Shown here: piece by piece, positions 47,515-57,200 of the stretch
How the letters are laid out: each line of letters begins with the position of its first letter
Position numbering within the stretch: the stretch's first letter is position 1
Source of the DNA: Kiritimatiellia bacterium
GTDB taxonomy: Bacteria; Verrucomicrobiota; Kiritimatiellia; RFP12; DVOR01
Assembly (NCBI GenBank): GCA_017531445.1
Contig: JAFXKZ010000001.1
Span: 397,330-461,329 of the forward strand
Length of the DNA: 64,000 bases
Direction: 5' to 3'
Position numbers and translations under genes: made by a program
The notes under the pieces: generated by a model
Database searches by the model: none
What the model was told of the DNA's origin: nothing
Seen by the model: only the letters and a program-made list of their open reading frames with translations

Positions 47515-47673
47515 ATGATTGAACAGATTATCGGGAAGTCGCAGACGCACAGCCTTAAACTCTTTACCAAAGAGGAAATAGACTGGCTTGAAGGTCGTAT
47601 CTTCAAGCGGCAGACGAAGAGGGGCGAGGAGTTCGCCGTAAAATGCTTCGTTCGCGAGAAGGAAATCAAGTAA
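47515..47673 (+). pseudogene. 52-residue N-terminal fragment of a type I-like restriction gene
   Basis: Reads IIGKSQTHSLKLFTKEEIDW and RGEEFAVKCFVREKEIK, then TAA. This resembles the first 50 residues of type I restriction proteins (HsdR-N type), which would continue with a PEE-V-R-type motif. Here it stops at the point of truncation. Confidence 0.5.
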
Positions 47674-47685
47674 GTTGAGGGTGTT

Positions 47686-49356
47686 ATGTCGTGGAATAAA
47701 AGAATGAGAAATGACATGTTGAGTCCAACAAAAACGCTTCATGCCGCAACACACGAAAGTAAACGGCTTCGTCTAATATCGAAGTTGCCACGGAATATAG
47801 GTGGGACTGTTCTGTGTGTCGTTGCATTTGCGGTTTCAGATGTGCGCCCTTTGCGTGAAGAGATGGAACGTCGTAGAATAAGCCATGCTGCGGATACGCC
47901 GAGGGCTGTTAAGCAGGAGTTGGGTCAATACTTTACGCCAGGCCATATAGCAGATTTTATGGCAGCGCTCTTTCCAAAAGAAGACAGACAAGAAATTAAG
48001 ATACTTGATCCTGGCGCCGGCATTGGTATATTGTCGTGCGCATTGTCTGAGCGTATCACAGCGGAGAAGTGGCATGTTGACAAAGTTCGTGTTGACGCAT
48101 ACGAGATTGACGGAAATCTTATCGGAGAATTGCGCTCAAATCTGGAGAAGGCGCTTGATTGCATTGGCGGCGAAGCAAATGTCATATCTGGAGATTTCTT
48201 GACTAGTATCGCAACCGAAAGGCAGAACGGTGTCTTGCCGCGTTACACGCACGTAATTATGAATCCGCCGTATAAAAAAATTCGTGCGAAATCAAAAGAA
48301 CGCAAAGCGGCGCGTGCATTTGGCCTTGAGACGGTCAATCTTTATACCGCATTCATGGGTGCGGCTATTGTTGCGACGGTCGATGGTGGTCATATTGTTG
48401 CGATTGTCCCGCGCAGTTTTTGTAACGGTACTTATTACAAACCATTTCGACAATTCATGCTTGACCGTTGTTCTATTGAACGTATACATCTTTTTGAAAG
48501 TCGCAACACGGCATTCAAGGATGAGTCGGTGTTGCAAGAGAACGTCATAGTGCTACTTAGAAAGAATAGTCCGCAAGGCAAAGTTGTCGTCAGCCATTCA
48601 ACAGACGGTTCGTTTCAAAACGTAAAGATGCAAACATATCCGTTTGATGCAATAGTGTCATGTGAAGACTCGGAGCATTACATAAATATCCCCTACGGGG
48701 ACGAAAAAATTGCCGACAGTGGGTTTGATGCGTTCCATACGACTTTAGGTGGCCTTGGACTGCATGTTTCTACTGGTGCCGTCGTAGATTTTCGAACGAA
48801 GGATTCTCTTTGCAAGGACATCGAGCCAGATTGCGCGCCGTTGCTTTATCCAGTGCACTTTCGAAACAATCGTGTTTGCAGGCCAGTAGATTCAAAAAAG
48901 CCGAATGCACTTAAGTTGTCCAAAGCAACGGAAAAGATGGTCTCTCCGTCTGGTTATTATGTTGCGGTAAAGCGTTTCTCTGCAAAGGAGGAAGATCGGC
49001 GTATTGTCGCCTCGCTGATTGTGCCATCAGATTTTGCATTACCGAAGATCGCGTTTGAGAACCATCTAAACGTTTTTATGCAAGATAAGCATGGTCTTGA
49101 TAAAGACATTGCTTATGGACTGATCGTGTGGCTTAACACCACATGGATAGATGAAAAATTTCGTCTCTTTAGTGGCCATACTCAAGTGAACGCGACTGAT
49201 CTTCGCAATCTGCCGTACCCCCCGGCTGAACAGCTAAAGAGCATGGGGCGTCAACTTAGGCTTATTAAACACGAATGGGCACAGGAAATTTTTGATAACA
49301 TTGCCAAGGAGGTCGCAAATGAGAACCGACAATCAAGCAGAAAAAAGAATCGTTGA
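47686..49356 (+). CDS. BsuBI/PstI-type adenine DNA methyltransferase
   Basis: 556 residues. AELGQYFTP-like QELGQYFTPGHIADFMAALF, motif I (ILDPGAGIGILSCAL, about residue 105), and motif IV NPPYKK (about 193) define an N6-adenine methyltransferase of the gamma type. C-terminal part with KPNALKLS and FSGHTQVNATDLRNLPYP is the target-recognition half. It overlaps the cognate endonuclease by 38 bases. The first 60 residues have no family match; the next in-frame start is at 47863. M.BsuBI and M.PstI protect CTGCAG; the same site is likely but not proven here. Confidence 0.88.
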   Translation: MSWNKRMRNDMLSPTKTLHAATHESKRLRLISKLPRNIGGTVLCVVAFAVSDVRPLREEMERRRISHAADTPRAVKQELGQYFTPGHIADFMAALFPKEDRQEIKILDPGAGIGILSCALSERITAEKWHVDKVRVDAYEIDGNLIGELRSNLEKALDCIGGEANVISGDFLTSIATERQNGVLPRYTHVIMNPPYKKIRAKSKERKAARAFGLETVNLYTAFMGAAIVATVDGGHIVAIVPRSFCNGTYYKPFRQFMLDRCSIERIHLFESRNTAFKDESVLQENVIVLLRKNSPQGKVVVSHSTDGSFQNVKMQTYPFDAIVSCEDSEHYINIPYGDEKIADSGFDAFHTTLGGLGLHVSTGAVVDFRTKDSLCKDIEPDCAPLLYPVHFRNNRVCRPVDSKKPNALKLSKATEKMVSPSGYYVAVKRFSAKEEDRRIVASLIVPSDFALPKIAFENHLNVFMQDKHGLDKDIAYGLIVWLNTTWIDEKFRLFSGHTQVNATDLRNLPYPPAEQLKSMGRQLRLIKHEWAQEIFDNIAKEVANENRQSSRKKNR

Positions 49357-50281
49357 GGCGATAGACGTCCTCGGACAATTCGAACTGCCACGTGCTCAGG
49401 TAAACGAGCGGACGGCATATTGCCTTCTTGCTTTGTTGAACATTACGCCTGACAAGGCATGGGAAGAGGCGGAATGTCCACTCGTCGGAATTACGCCAAT
49501 GATGGATTTTGCACGGGAACATTACGGCAAGGATTACGCACCCAACACGCGAGAGATATTTAGGCGGTTCAGTATGCATCAAATGGTTCAGGCTGGTATT
49601 GCACTTTATAACCCTGACATGCCAGACCGTCCAACGAACAGTCCAAAGGCGGTGTATCAGATTTCACCGGCAGCACTTGATGTGATAAAGGCATATGGAA
49701 GCCAGGATTGGACAGGAAAATTATCAGCATTCAAGAGTCTGGCCTCAACGCTAACCGCGCAATATGCAAAAGAACGGTTGATGGATATGGTTAAGGTAAA
49801 TATCCGCAAGGATTTTCAAGTTTCGCTTTCGCCGGGTAAACACAATGAACTTATCCGTGCTATAATTGAGGACATGGCACCACGTTTTATTCCCGGTTCT
49901 ACGTTGGTTTACATTGGTGATACAGGTGAAAAATGGGGATTCTTTGACGATGCTCTATCCGCACGACTCGGCTTCAGTGTGGAAGCGCATGGTAAGATGC
50001 CCGATGTGATACTCTGGCAGGAAGAAAAGAACTGGCTTGTACTTGTCGAATCCGTAACTTCACACGGCCCTGTCGATTCTAAACGATACATAGAATTGTC
50101 TGAATTGTTCGCGTCTGTCCATGCTGACAAGGTCTTCATATCGGCATTCCCAGACAAACGGACGTTCGCACGTTTCGCGTCGGATGTTGCATGGGAGACG
50201 GAAGTTTGGGTCGCTGACAATCCTACGCACATGGTTCATTTCAACGGCGACAAGTTCATTGGACCATATAAGACCGTATAG
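49319..50281 (+). CDS. BsuBI/PstI family type II restriction endonuclease
   Basis: 320 residues from the ATG at 49319 (AAGGAGG inside the methyltransferase end). A winged-helix N-terminal half, then the BsuBI/PstI catalytic part: YIGDTGEKWGFFDDAL, HGKMPDVILW, NWLVLVESVTSHGPVDSKR and AWETEVWVADNPTHMVHFNG. The length is normal and the gene looks intact. Together with the preceding gene it forms a complete type II restriction-modification system. Confidence 0.93.
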   Translation: MRTDNQAEKRIVEAIDVLGQFELPRAQVNERTAYCLLALLNITPDKAWEEAECPLVGITPMMDFAREHYGKDYAPNTREIFRRFSMHQMVQAGIALYNPDMPDRPTNSPKAVYQISPAALDVIKAYGSQDWTGKLSAFKSLASTLTAQYAKERLMDMVKVNIRKDFQVSLSPGKHNELIRAIIEDMAPRFIPGSTLVYIGDTGEKWGFFDDALSARLGFSVEAHGKMPDVILWQEEKNWLVLVESVTSHGPVDSKRYIELSELFASVHADKVFISAFPDKRTFARFASDVAWETEVWVADNPTHMVHFNGDKFIGPYKTV

Positions 50282-50286
50282 AATTG

Positions 50287-50700
50287 ATGAGTGTGTCGAT
50301 GCTAAAACAAACCGAAACTCAACAAGTGCCATTCATGAATGTTATCTCATCCAGAGGCATCCTCCATTTGACCGTGAAAGACAATGCGGTGCTGCCTGAT
50401 TATTTGACGCTTGTCCTTAATTCAACGATTGTCAGACTTCAGGCAGAGCGTAGTGCGGGAGGAACGATCATTCAGCACTGGAAGCAGCCGGAAATAGAGA
50501 ATGTTTCGATTCCGATTTTGCCGAAGTCTTTGCAGCAGACGATTTCCGCCAAAGTCCGCGAAAGCTTCGCCCTCCGCGCCGAGTCCAAGCACCTCCTCGA
50601 CCTCGCCAAACACGCCGTCGAAGTCGCAATTGAGCAGGGGGAAGATAAGGCGATAAAGTCGTTGGGGACTGATTATCAATATGATATCGAGGAAGTGTAA
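50287..50700 (+). pseudogene. C-terminal specificity-domain fragment
   Basis: 138 codons, starting just after the endonuclease stop. VPFMNVISSRG, DYLTLVLNSTIVRLQAERSAGG and KQPEIENVSIPILPKSLQQTI are typical of the last target-recognition domain of type I S subunits or fused type IIG enzymes. The usual conserved helix ending ..A..AVE.AIEQ follows. The N-terminal domain is missing, so this is probably the 3' end of a gene whose 5' part was lost. Confidence 0.65.
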
Positions 50701-50712
50701 AGGAGAAAGATC

Positions 50713-51135
50713 ATGGGATTATATGAAGCTTTCAAGGACGTAATAACCGTTGCTCAAAAGGCGGACAATGTAGAATTGTATCGTCAATTGCTCGACTTGA
50801 GCGCACAGGCTTTGGACATGCAGGCGGAGATCGCGAGGCTGAAAGAAGAAAATACAGAATTAAAGAAGAGAAGAGATGTCGCAAGTGAGATCATTCGACA
50901 TGATGAACCATGTGTAACTTTAAGGAATGACAACCAGAATCTCTTCTACTGTTCACATTGTTGGGACAGTCAACAGTTGTTGATACAGCTAAACTGTCAT
51001 GAGAATGGGACTTTTGAATGTCCGCATTGTAAAGCTGCAGGTAATTATAATAATGAATTGAAGCGGCAGAGCGATGCTGAGATGGCACGTGCTTTTAGCG
51101 AGATGAATAGCAGAGCTCATAATCTATTTCTCTGA
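50713..51135 (+). CDS. small coiled-coil zinc-ribbon protein
   Basis: 140 residues. An N-terminal helical part (residues 1-55, MQAEIARLKEENTELKKRR) precedes a four-cysteine ribbon (CSHC..CPHC, about 80-105). AAAGGAG precedes the ATG. Small proteins of this type are seen beside restriction and other defense genes, but the role is unknown. Confidence 0.65.
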   Translation: MGLYEAFKDVITVAQKADNVELYRQLLDLSAQALDMQAEIARLKEENTELKKRRDVASEIIRHDEPCVTLRNDNQNLFYCSHCWDSQQLLIQLNCHENGTFECPHCKAAGNYNNELKRQSDAEMARAFSEMNSRAHNLFL

Positions 51136-51161
51136 AAAGTTTGCATGAAAGGAGCTTGGTT

Positions 51162-53192
51162 ATGTACATTGAGAAATTGGTTGACGAGAATATCGGGCCG
51201 ATAGGAAAAATAAGTGTTGAATTTCCGTTTTGCCAAGATGGAAGACCTAAGCCAATAATTTTTGTTGGCGAGAATGGTAGCGGTAAATCTACGTTGTTGT
51301 CCAACATCGTAGATTCGTTGTACACCATTGCCGCTGCACAATTCGATAATGCCTTGCAATCTAACGATCACGGTGCTGGCCATCAGTATTACAAGGCAAT
51401 AATCCCTACAGAAATTAAGATAGGGAATAAGTATTTGTATTCGTATATACGTTTCAGAAATAATCCTGCCGTTCAGTATCTATTTAAGTCAGGAAAAATT
51501 TCTGTCAATGACTTTAAAAATAAGATGCCAGATTGTTCATCGCTCCCATTTTCTTGGGACGAAAACGGCAATTTCAAGAAAGCAAACGCCTCGCAGAAGG
51601 ATGCAGAAAGAATTTTTGAGACCGATGTGGTATGTTATTTTGGACCAGATCGATACGAAAAACCATTGTGGATGGGTAATAAATATTTTGAATTAGATGA
51701 CAGTCTTCATCCGACGGTTCAAGCGCGCAGGTCTAAGGTTTTAAGGAATCCAATAACCGTTAAAAATGTAACAGATGCTAATTTGCGGTGGCTTATGGAT
51801 GTCATTGTGGATTCACGATCAGATATACGAGTTAATCAGGATGGTGGATTAAGTCTTGATCATGTCCATGTAGGTAATTTATTGGCAATGGGTGTTGCAC
51901 GAAAGAATCTTGAGACTATTTTAAGTAAGATACTTGGGACAGCCGTTTATTTTTCGCTGAGTTTTAGAGATGGCGGAGTGTCTCGGTTTATGATTATGGA
52001 ATGTGAAACCAATAAGGTGATTGCTCCTACACTTGATTCGCTTTCTACAGGACAGATAGCGCTGTTCAACATGTTTTCAACGATAGTCAGGTATGCAGAC
52101 TGCAACGATTTAAATAAAAGTATTTCGCTTGCAGATATATCGGGTATTGTTGTGATAGATGAAATTGAACTGCATCTGCACACGAGTTTACAAAAAGAGA
52201 TACTGCCCAAACTTATACAGCTATTTCCCCGCGTTCAATTTATCATCACAAGCCATGCGCCTCTTTTTTTGCTTGGCATGCAGGAAGAATTTGGAAACGA
52301 TGGTTATGAAATATATGAAATGCCAAACGCAACCAAAATTTCTGTAGAGTGCTTTGCGGAGTTCCAACGGGCATATGACTACTTCAAGGCGACACAGACA
52401 TATCAGAGAGATGCTGAGGCTGCAATTGAGGCGACAAGAGCAGGATTAGCCTCAAAAGTTATGGTCATCACGGAAGGCGCAACCGACTGGAAACACATGA
52501 AGACCGCTATGATGGTACTCAAAGAAAAACCCGAATATTGTGATCTGTTTAGCGGCTTAGATTTCGAGTTTCTTGAATACGAACCGGCAAACAGCCAAAA
52601 TCATGCGCAATACAAACTTGAGATGGGAAATAAAACCCTTACGAGCATTTGTGAGAACTATGCAAAAATGCCGCATGAAGCAAAGTATATTTTCATCGCA
52701 GATTGTGATGTTGAGGAAACTACTAAAAAACTTGGGGATACTAGCGGACGATTCAAGAAATGGTCAAATGGCATTTATTCGTTTACAATTCCAGTACCCG
52801 AAAACAGAAGGGATACGCCAAAGATTTGTATTGAACACCTGTATTCCAATGATGAAATAAAAACGGAGGTTGCAATTGAAGGTGTGAAACGTCGGCTGTA
52901 TATGGGGTTCGAATTTGACCCTCGTGGTTTGGCAACAGGAATTGACAGGTTTTGCGAAAGAGCCAGTGTGTGTGGCCCTGGCAAGATTAACATTATTGAA
53001 GGAACGCAGGGAGATCGCATTACAAGCATTAAGAATACAGAGGGCGTGAACAATTATGCACTATCAAAAATGAATTTTGCAAAGTATGTGTCTGAGCATC
53101 CAGGTGACTTCAATTTTGACAATTTTGTAGAGATCTTCAAAACCATTAAAGAGATTATCCATGATGGTATGCCAACATGCCAAAATATGTAA
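51162..53192 (+). CDS. OLD-like ATPase with TOPRIM-type nuclease region
   Basis: 676 residues from the ATG at 51162 (AAAGGAG upstream). Walker A GENGSGKST (36-44), ABC-type signature LSTGQIALF, Walker B GIVVIDEIELHLH (about 330-340) and the switch ITSHAPLFLLG. The C-terminal half has VITEGATDW (about 438) and FIADCDVEE (about 513), a plausible TOPRIM glutamate and DxD pair, as in OLD-family nucleases. OLD proteins occur in anti-phage systems such as Gabija, where the partner is a UvrD-like helicase; none is next to this gene. The adjacent genes encode a zinc ribbon and a GIY-YIG protein. Confidence 0.82.
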   Translation: MYIEKLVDENIGPIGKISVEFPFCQDGRPKPIIFVGENGSGKSTLLSNIVDSLYTIAAAQFDNALQSNDHGAGHQYYKAIIPTEIKIGNKYLYSYIRFRNNPAVQYLFKSGKISVNDFKNKMPDCSSLPFSWDENGNFKKANASQKDAERIFETDVVCYFGPDRYEKPLWMGNKYFELDDSLHPTVQARRSKVLRNPITVKNVTDANLRWLMDVIVDSRSDIRVNQDGGLSLDHVHVGNLLAMGVARKNLETILSKILGTAVYFSLSFRDGGVSRFMIMECETNKVIAPTLDSLSTGQIALFNMFSTIVRYADCNDLNKSISLADISGIVVIDEIELHLHTSLQKEILPKLIQLFPRVQFIITSHAPLFLLGMQEEFGNDGYEIYEMPNATKISVECFAEFQRAYDYFKATQTYQRDAEAAIEATRAGLASKVMVITEGATDWKHMKTAMMVLKEKPEYCDLFSGLDFEFLEYEPANSQNHAQYKLEMGNKTLTSICENYAKMPHEAKYIFIADCDVEETTKKLGDTSGRFKKWSNGIYSFTIPVPENRRDTPKICIEHLYSNDEIKTEVAIEGVKRRLYMGFEFDPRGLATGIDRFCERASVCGPGKINIIEGTQGDRITSIKNTEGVNNYALSKMNFAKYVSEHPGDFNFDNFVEIFKTIKEIIHDGMPTCQNM

Positions 53193-53282
53193 ATTATTTC
53201 GGCTTCAAGAATAGGTTGTCATGGATGCTGCCACTTTTGAAATACAGGTAATTGTTGACATAATGAGAAAGGATTTACCAGC

Positions 53283-53939
53283 ATGAAGAGAAAAGGAGTA
53301 ATCTATATTCTGACGAATCCGGCGTTTCCCCAATATGTCAAAATTGGATATGCGCAGGATTTGGAGAAGCGGCTAAAGCAGCTGAATCGTAGCGAGACGA
53401 TTCCGTATGCATTCCGCGCGTATGCGGTATATGATGTCGAAAGCGAACTGACCGACAAGGACCTTCATGCCATTATCGACAGCATTAATCCCGACTTGCG
53501 GACGATTGAGAACTTTGACGGCAAGAAGCGCGTAAAGGAGTTCTATGCGATGTCGGCGGAGGATGCCTACCATCTTCTGGAGTGCATTGCGAAGGTCAGC
53601 GGCACGACCGACCGCCTGAAGCGTATGAAGCCGGAGGGACACGAAATCGAAGACGAGAACACGGCGCGTGAGGTGCAGGATGCGGCGAGGCGAGGGCCGT
53701 TCCGGTTTAGTATGTGCGGAATCAGCGCCGGTACAGAGGTTGTCTTTGTTGATGATACAAGCAAAAGGGCAGTCGTCGATGACCGCCACGTCAGATTCGC
53801 CAATGAAACGACCTCTCTTTCCGCGCTTGCAAAACAGCTTCTTGGGTGCAATCATCCAGTTCAGGGAACGCTCTCCTTCAAATACAACAGCAAAATCCTC
53901 GACGACCTCCGAAAAGAGCGCGAAAGAAACAACAAATAG
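53283..53939 (+). CDS. GIY-YIG (T5orf172-like) nuclease-domain protein
   Basis: 218 residues. VIYILTNPAFPQYVKIGYA and LEKRLKQLN form the GIY-YIG/T5orf172 core (residues 5-90). A second domain of about 60 residues at the end (TEVVFVDDTSKRAVV, LSALAKQLLG, SFKYNSKILDDLR) resembles the small domain often fused to GIY-YIG or restriction proteins (DUF4357/RAMA-like). GGATTTACCAGC precedes the ATG and is a poor ribosome-binding site. It lies 90 bases after the ATPase gene, in the same direction. Confidence 0.78.
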   Translation: MKRKGVIYILTNPAFPQYVKIGYAQDLEKRLKQLNRSETIPYAFRAYAVYDVESELTDKDLHAIIDSINPDLRTIENFDGKKRVKEFYAMSAEDAYHLLECIAKVSGTTDRLKRMKPEGHEIEDENTAREVQDAARRGPFRFSMCGISAGTEVVFVDDTSKRAVVDDRHVRFANETTSLSALAKQLLGCNHPVQGTLSFKYNSKILDDLRKERERNNK

Positions 53940-53967
53940 CTAGGTTGAATAATTAGGAGTTGTTGAG

Positions 53968-54257
53968 ATGTCTAGGCAAGAAATCATAAAAATTTTCGGG
54001 GATCGAAAGATTCGCTCCGTTTGGGATGACGAGGCGGAGATTTGGTGCTTCTCCATTGTCGATGTGGTAGCGGTGTTGACCGAAAGCATCAATCCGGCTA
54101 ATTACTGGAAAGTGCTTAAAAACCGATTGAAAAAAGAAGGAAACCAGTCGGTTACAAATTGTAACCAACTGAAATCGGCGCGCAGCTCTATGCGAAATAC
54201 GGTCTCACCGAAGCCGAGCAGATGTTCATCGAATCCATGATCAAGCCGATGGGGTAA
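53968..54257 (+). pseudogene. BRO/DinD-like gene remnant
   Basis: The first 65 codons (RKIRSVWDDEAEIWCFSIVD, VLTESINPANYWKVLKNRLKKE, GNQSVTNCNQLK) match the N-terminal BRO domain of antirepressor or DNA-damage-type proteins. After about 54172 the other frame continues as AQLYAKYGLTEAEQMFIES and ends at 54257. Most of the middle is deleted and the ends are joined out of frame. Confidence 0.6.
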
Positions 54258-54290
54258 GGGAGAAAGATTAGCAATCACTCAGGAGGACTT

Positions 54291-57200
54291 ATGTCTGATA
54301 TCAATTGGGCCATGATAAATAATGGCGGGGCATTTGAAAGCCTTATGCACGCTATAGTTTTTGCCGAAGACGCAACTGCTATTCTTTTCGGTCGTCCAGG
54401 TAAAGATAGTGGACAAGATGCTCGGTCTGCAGATGGCACGCATGTATATCAGGCGAAGTATCGCACGGGGCTTAAAATGACCGAAGCCGTTATACTTGCT
54501 TTGGGGGAACTGAAGAACATAAAAAAATATAAAAAACCAGGACACTCAAATTACAAGCATTGGCAGAATGCGAATCAGTGGACGTTAGTTGCTAATCTAT
54601 CAATTAATCCAAACGATCTGGCGAAATGGGATACGGTTGTTCAAGCTTTTCAGCAAGAGGGGTTTCAGAAAGTTGAGTATTGGGGACTTGAAAAATTAGA
54701 ACAGAAATTGATACAGCATCCTGAAATATGCGATGCGTTTTTTGCGGGTAATAATCGCACTATGGTTGGATTGAGAGAGGCTTATGAGTGGTTGAGATTA
54801 ACAAGCCCAGGTAGTGATTTCATAAATGCAGAGTACATCGGTCATGCAGATTTGTTTGAGAGGGTTAGAAGTTTTTCTGCCAGTAGCAAAAGAGTTTTGA
54901 CAGTGGTTGGAGGTCATTGTTCTGGCCTGAGCCGCTTTTTATACGAGATAATGAATATGTTATCCGACAGCGGGAAACGAGTTTATTGGGGACTTCCCCG
55001 AGAGATGGTTGGGACAAGTGATTGGTTCAAGTATATTCGTAGTAGCAACGAAACCTATGTTATTATTGATGATCTTGATTCACGTGATTTAGTAGATCGA
55101 ATCTTAGGACAATTGGCGTCGGCAGAATGTCTGAGCTGGAAAATGATTATAGCGTGCCATGCGGAAAATCGTAAGGCATTGCAGGCGATTTACGCAATGG
55201 ATGAAAAGTTGTCTGATGCGATCGTTCTTTCGCCTTTGACTAAAGACGAGATTGGTACTTTGGCTACCAAATACGTTTCTAGAAGAGAAAATTTACCATC
55301 GGCTGAAATTTTATTTACATTGACGCAGGGATTCCCTGGATGGTTGGCTTTGCTGTTGCAGGCTTCTGTTCGTTATAATGTAGCACGGCTGACTATCAAC
55401 GACAACCTTTCAGAAATAGTAGTAAGAGTTAAAGATGAATGTTTGAAACATATTCCCGAGGGAGATAGAGCTATAGCGCAAGGATTGTTGCGCTGGATTG
55501 CTTTATGGGATATGTTGCAGATAAGTGAACAGTCATTAGAGACACCCGAGATTGAGTTCTTGCGGAAAGAGATAAGGGAAGGTTTTGATATATTGGCGAT
55601 ACTGCGCCTACTTGTTGGCAGTGGAATTATGCACAATTGGGGTGTTGGTAAACGTTGTTTTGCTGTAGAGCCTTCAATTGTTCGACAGGAAATATTACGT
55701 GACTGGCTTTTGCAGAAGGATGAAAGAGGTTATGTACTAAATAATGAAGGATATTCATTGGTGAAGAAAATGATACGGGGTGAGATTCCTCGTGTTGATG
55801 CGGTCTTGAGGTCGGTGTCTAACATCGCAGTATCTTACATGGGGAGGATTCAAACAAAGGTCGCATTGAATCCTGTATTTGATGCTTTTGCCGAAGAAGC
55901 AAAGAATGGTACCATATTTGAACAAGCATCAATAATTGAGTTGTTAAAGAATGTTGGATGGGCGTATCCAGATCGAGCCTTAGAAGTATTATCGGCTATT
56001 CGGAAAAACCCAAAGGAAGCGCAGTCTATTCATAATAGGTTTTATGGGGAATTGACTATTGATTCTAAAGAAATCTTATCGGATGTTGCAGAATACATAT
56101 TTCAATATGGTGGTTGCGTCGTGTCAGAAAGTATGGCAAGGCGTTATCTATTGGAAATTGCAGAGTTATTTAAGTTAGAAGAAAAGGGTGAACTCACAAT
56201 AAAATGGAGAAGTTCTAGTGAGGCGAAATTACTTAAGTTAATGCAGAATAGTGAAGTTGCAGAACTCTATATCCCCGTTGGGTATGATATTCTTTGCGAG
56301 AATATTGACAAATTGCCGTCGTCGAATTTTTGTAAGGCAAGCGCAAAAGCAATATTGAGCCCTGAGAGGGAGAATGATGTCTGGACTCGATATTCTTTTT
56401 CAATGAACAAGAGTGTAATTAGACCAGAATCAATGCAATGGAATTTAATGCTAAAGTTGAGGAGAAAATTTTTTATACGGCTTTTGTGTAAAGACAATAG
56501 TAGGGATCGAATAGCATTTTGGAGAGTGTTAGTAGATTCACACCACAATTTATTTCATGTGGCAACATCAGGTGGAGTGTTCCCTGAAAAGTTACGTGAG
56601 GATTACATGTCACTTGTTCGGCAAGATTTAAAACGAGTTTTATGCGTTTCGCGTAAGCATGGGATGTTATCGCTTTCAGAGTTTACGGCAGCAAGGGAGA
56701 TGTGGTCGTGGTATGTGGCATATGGTCAGATTGAAAAGCACCCCGTTTTACTTGCAAAACGATGTGAAGAGATTGAATATGAGAATGCGGATTGGGATTT
56801 TCAGAATTTCTTTGCTTTTACGACTTCAAAAAATGCGGCACCTGCAATTGATAGGGTCGAGCAAAAATTAAGAAGGTGTTCTACTACAGAAGAATGGAAA
56901 ACCTTTTTTGATCGAGCGAAGCAATATTTACATATCGCACGAGGGGAACGTGGTGATTTGGCTGACGGAATGAGGATGTCTGACCTTGCATCGCGGTTCG
57001 TCAGTGATTTCCACCCATTGACTTGCGACAATCTAATAAGCAAAGTGGTGCAATCCATACTTTCAGCAACTGGCGAAGATTCACTAGAAATACGATTTGC
57101 CATCCAGCTGTGCCAATATGCAATCAAAACGGCAAAGACAAATAATCAGCCAGAATTACTTGCGAAAGTTTTAAAAGAGTTAATGAAATGGTCGCGTGAT

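Noticed and set aside
51162..53192. Gabija system call for the ATPase-TOPRIM gene
   Set aside because: No UvrD-like GajB is adjacent; the only SF1 helicase in the window lies 7 kb away, is of a different type and is broken.
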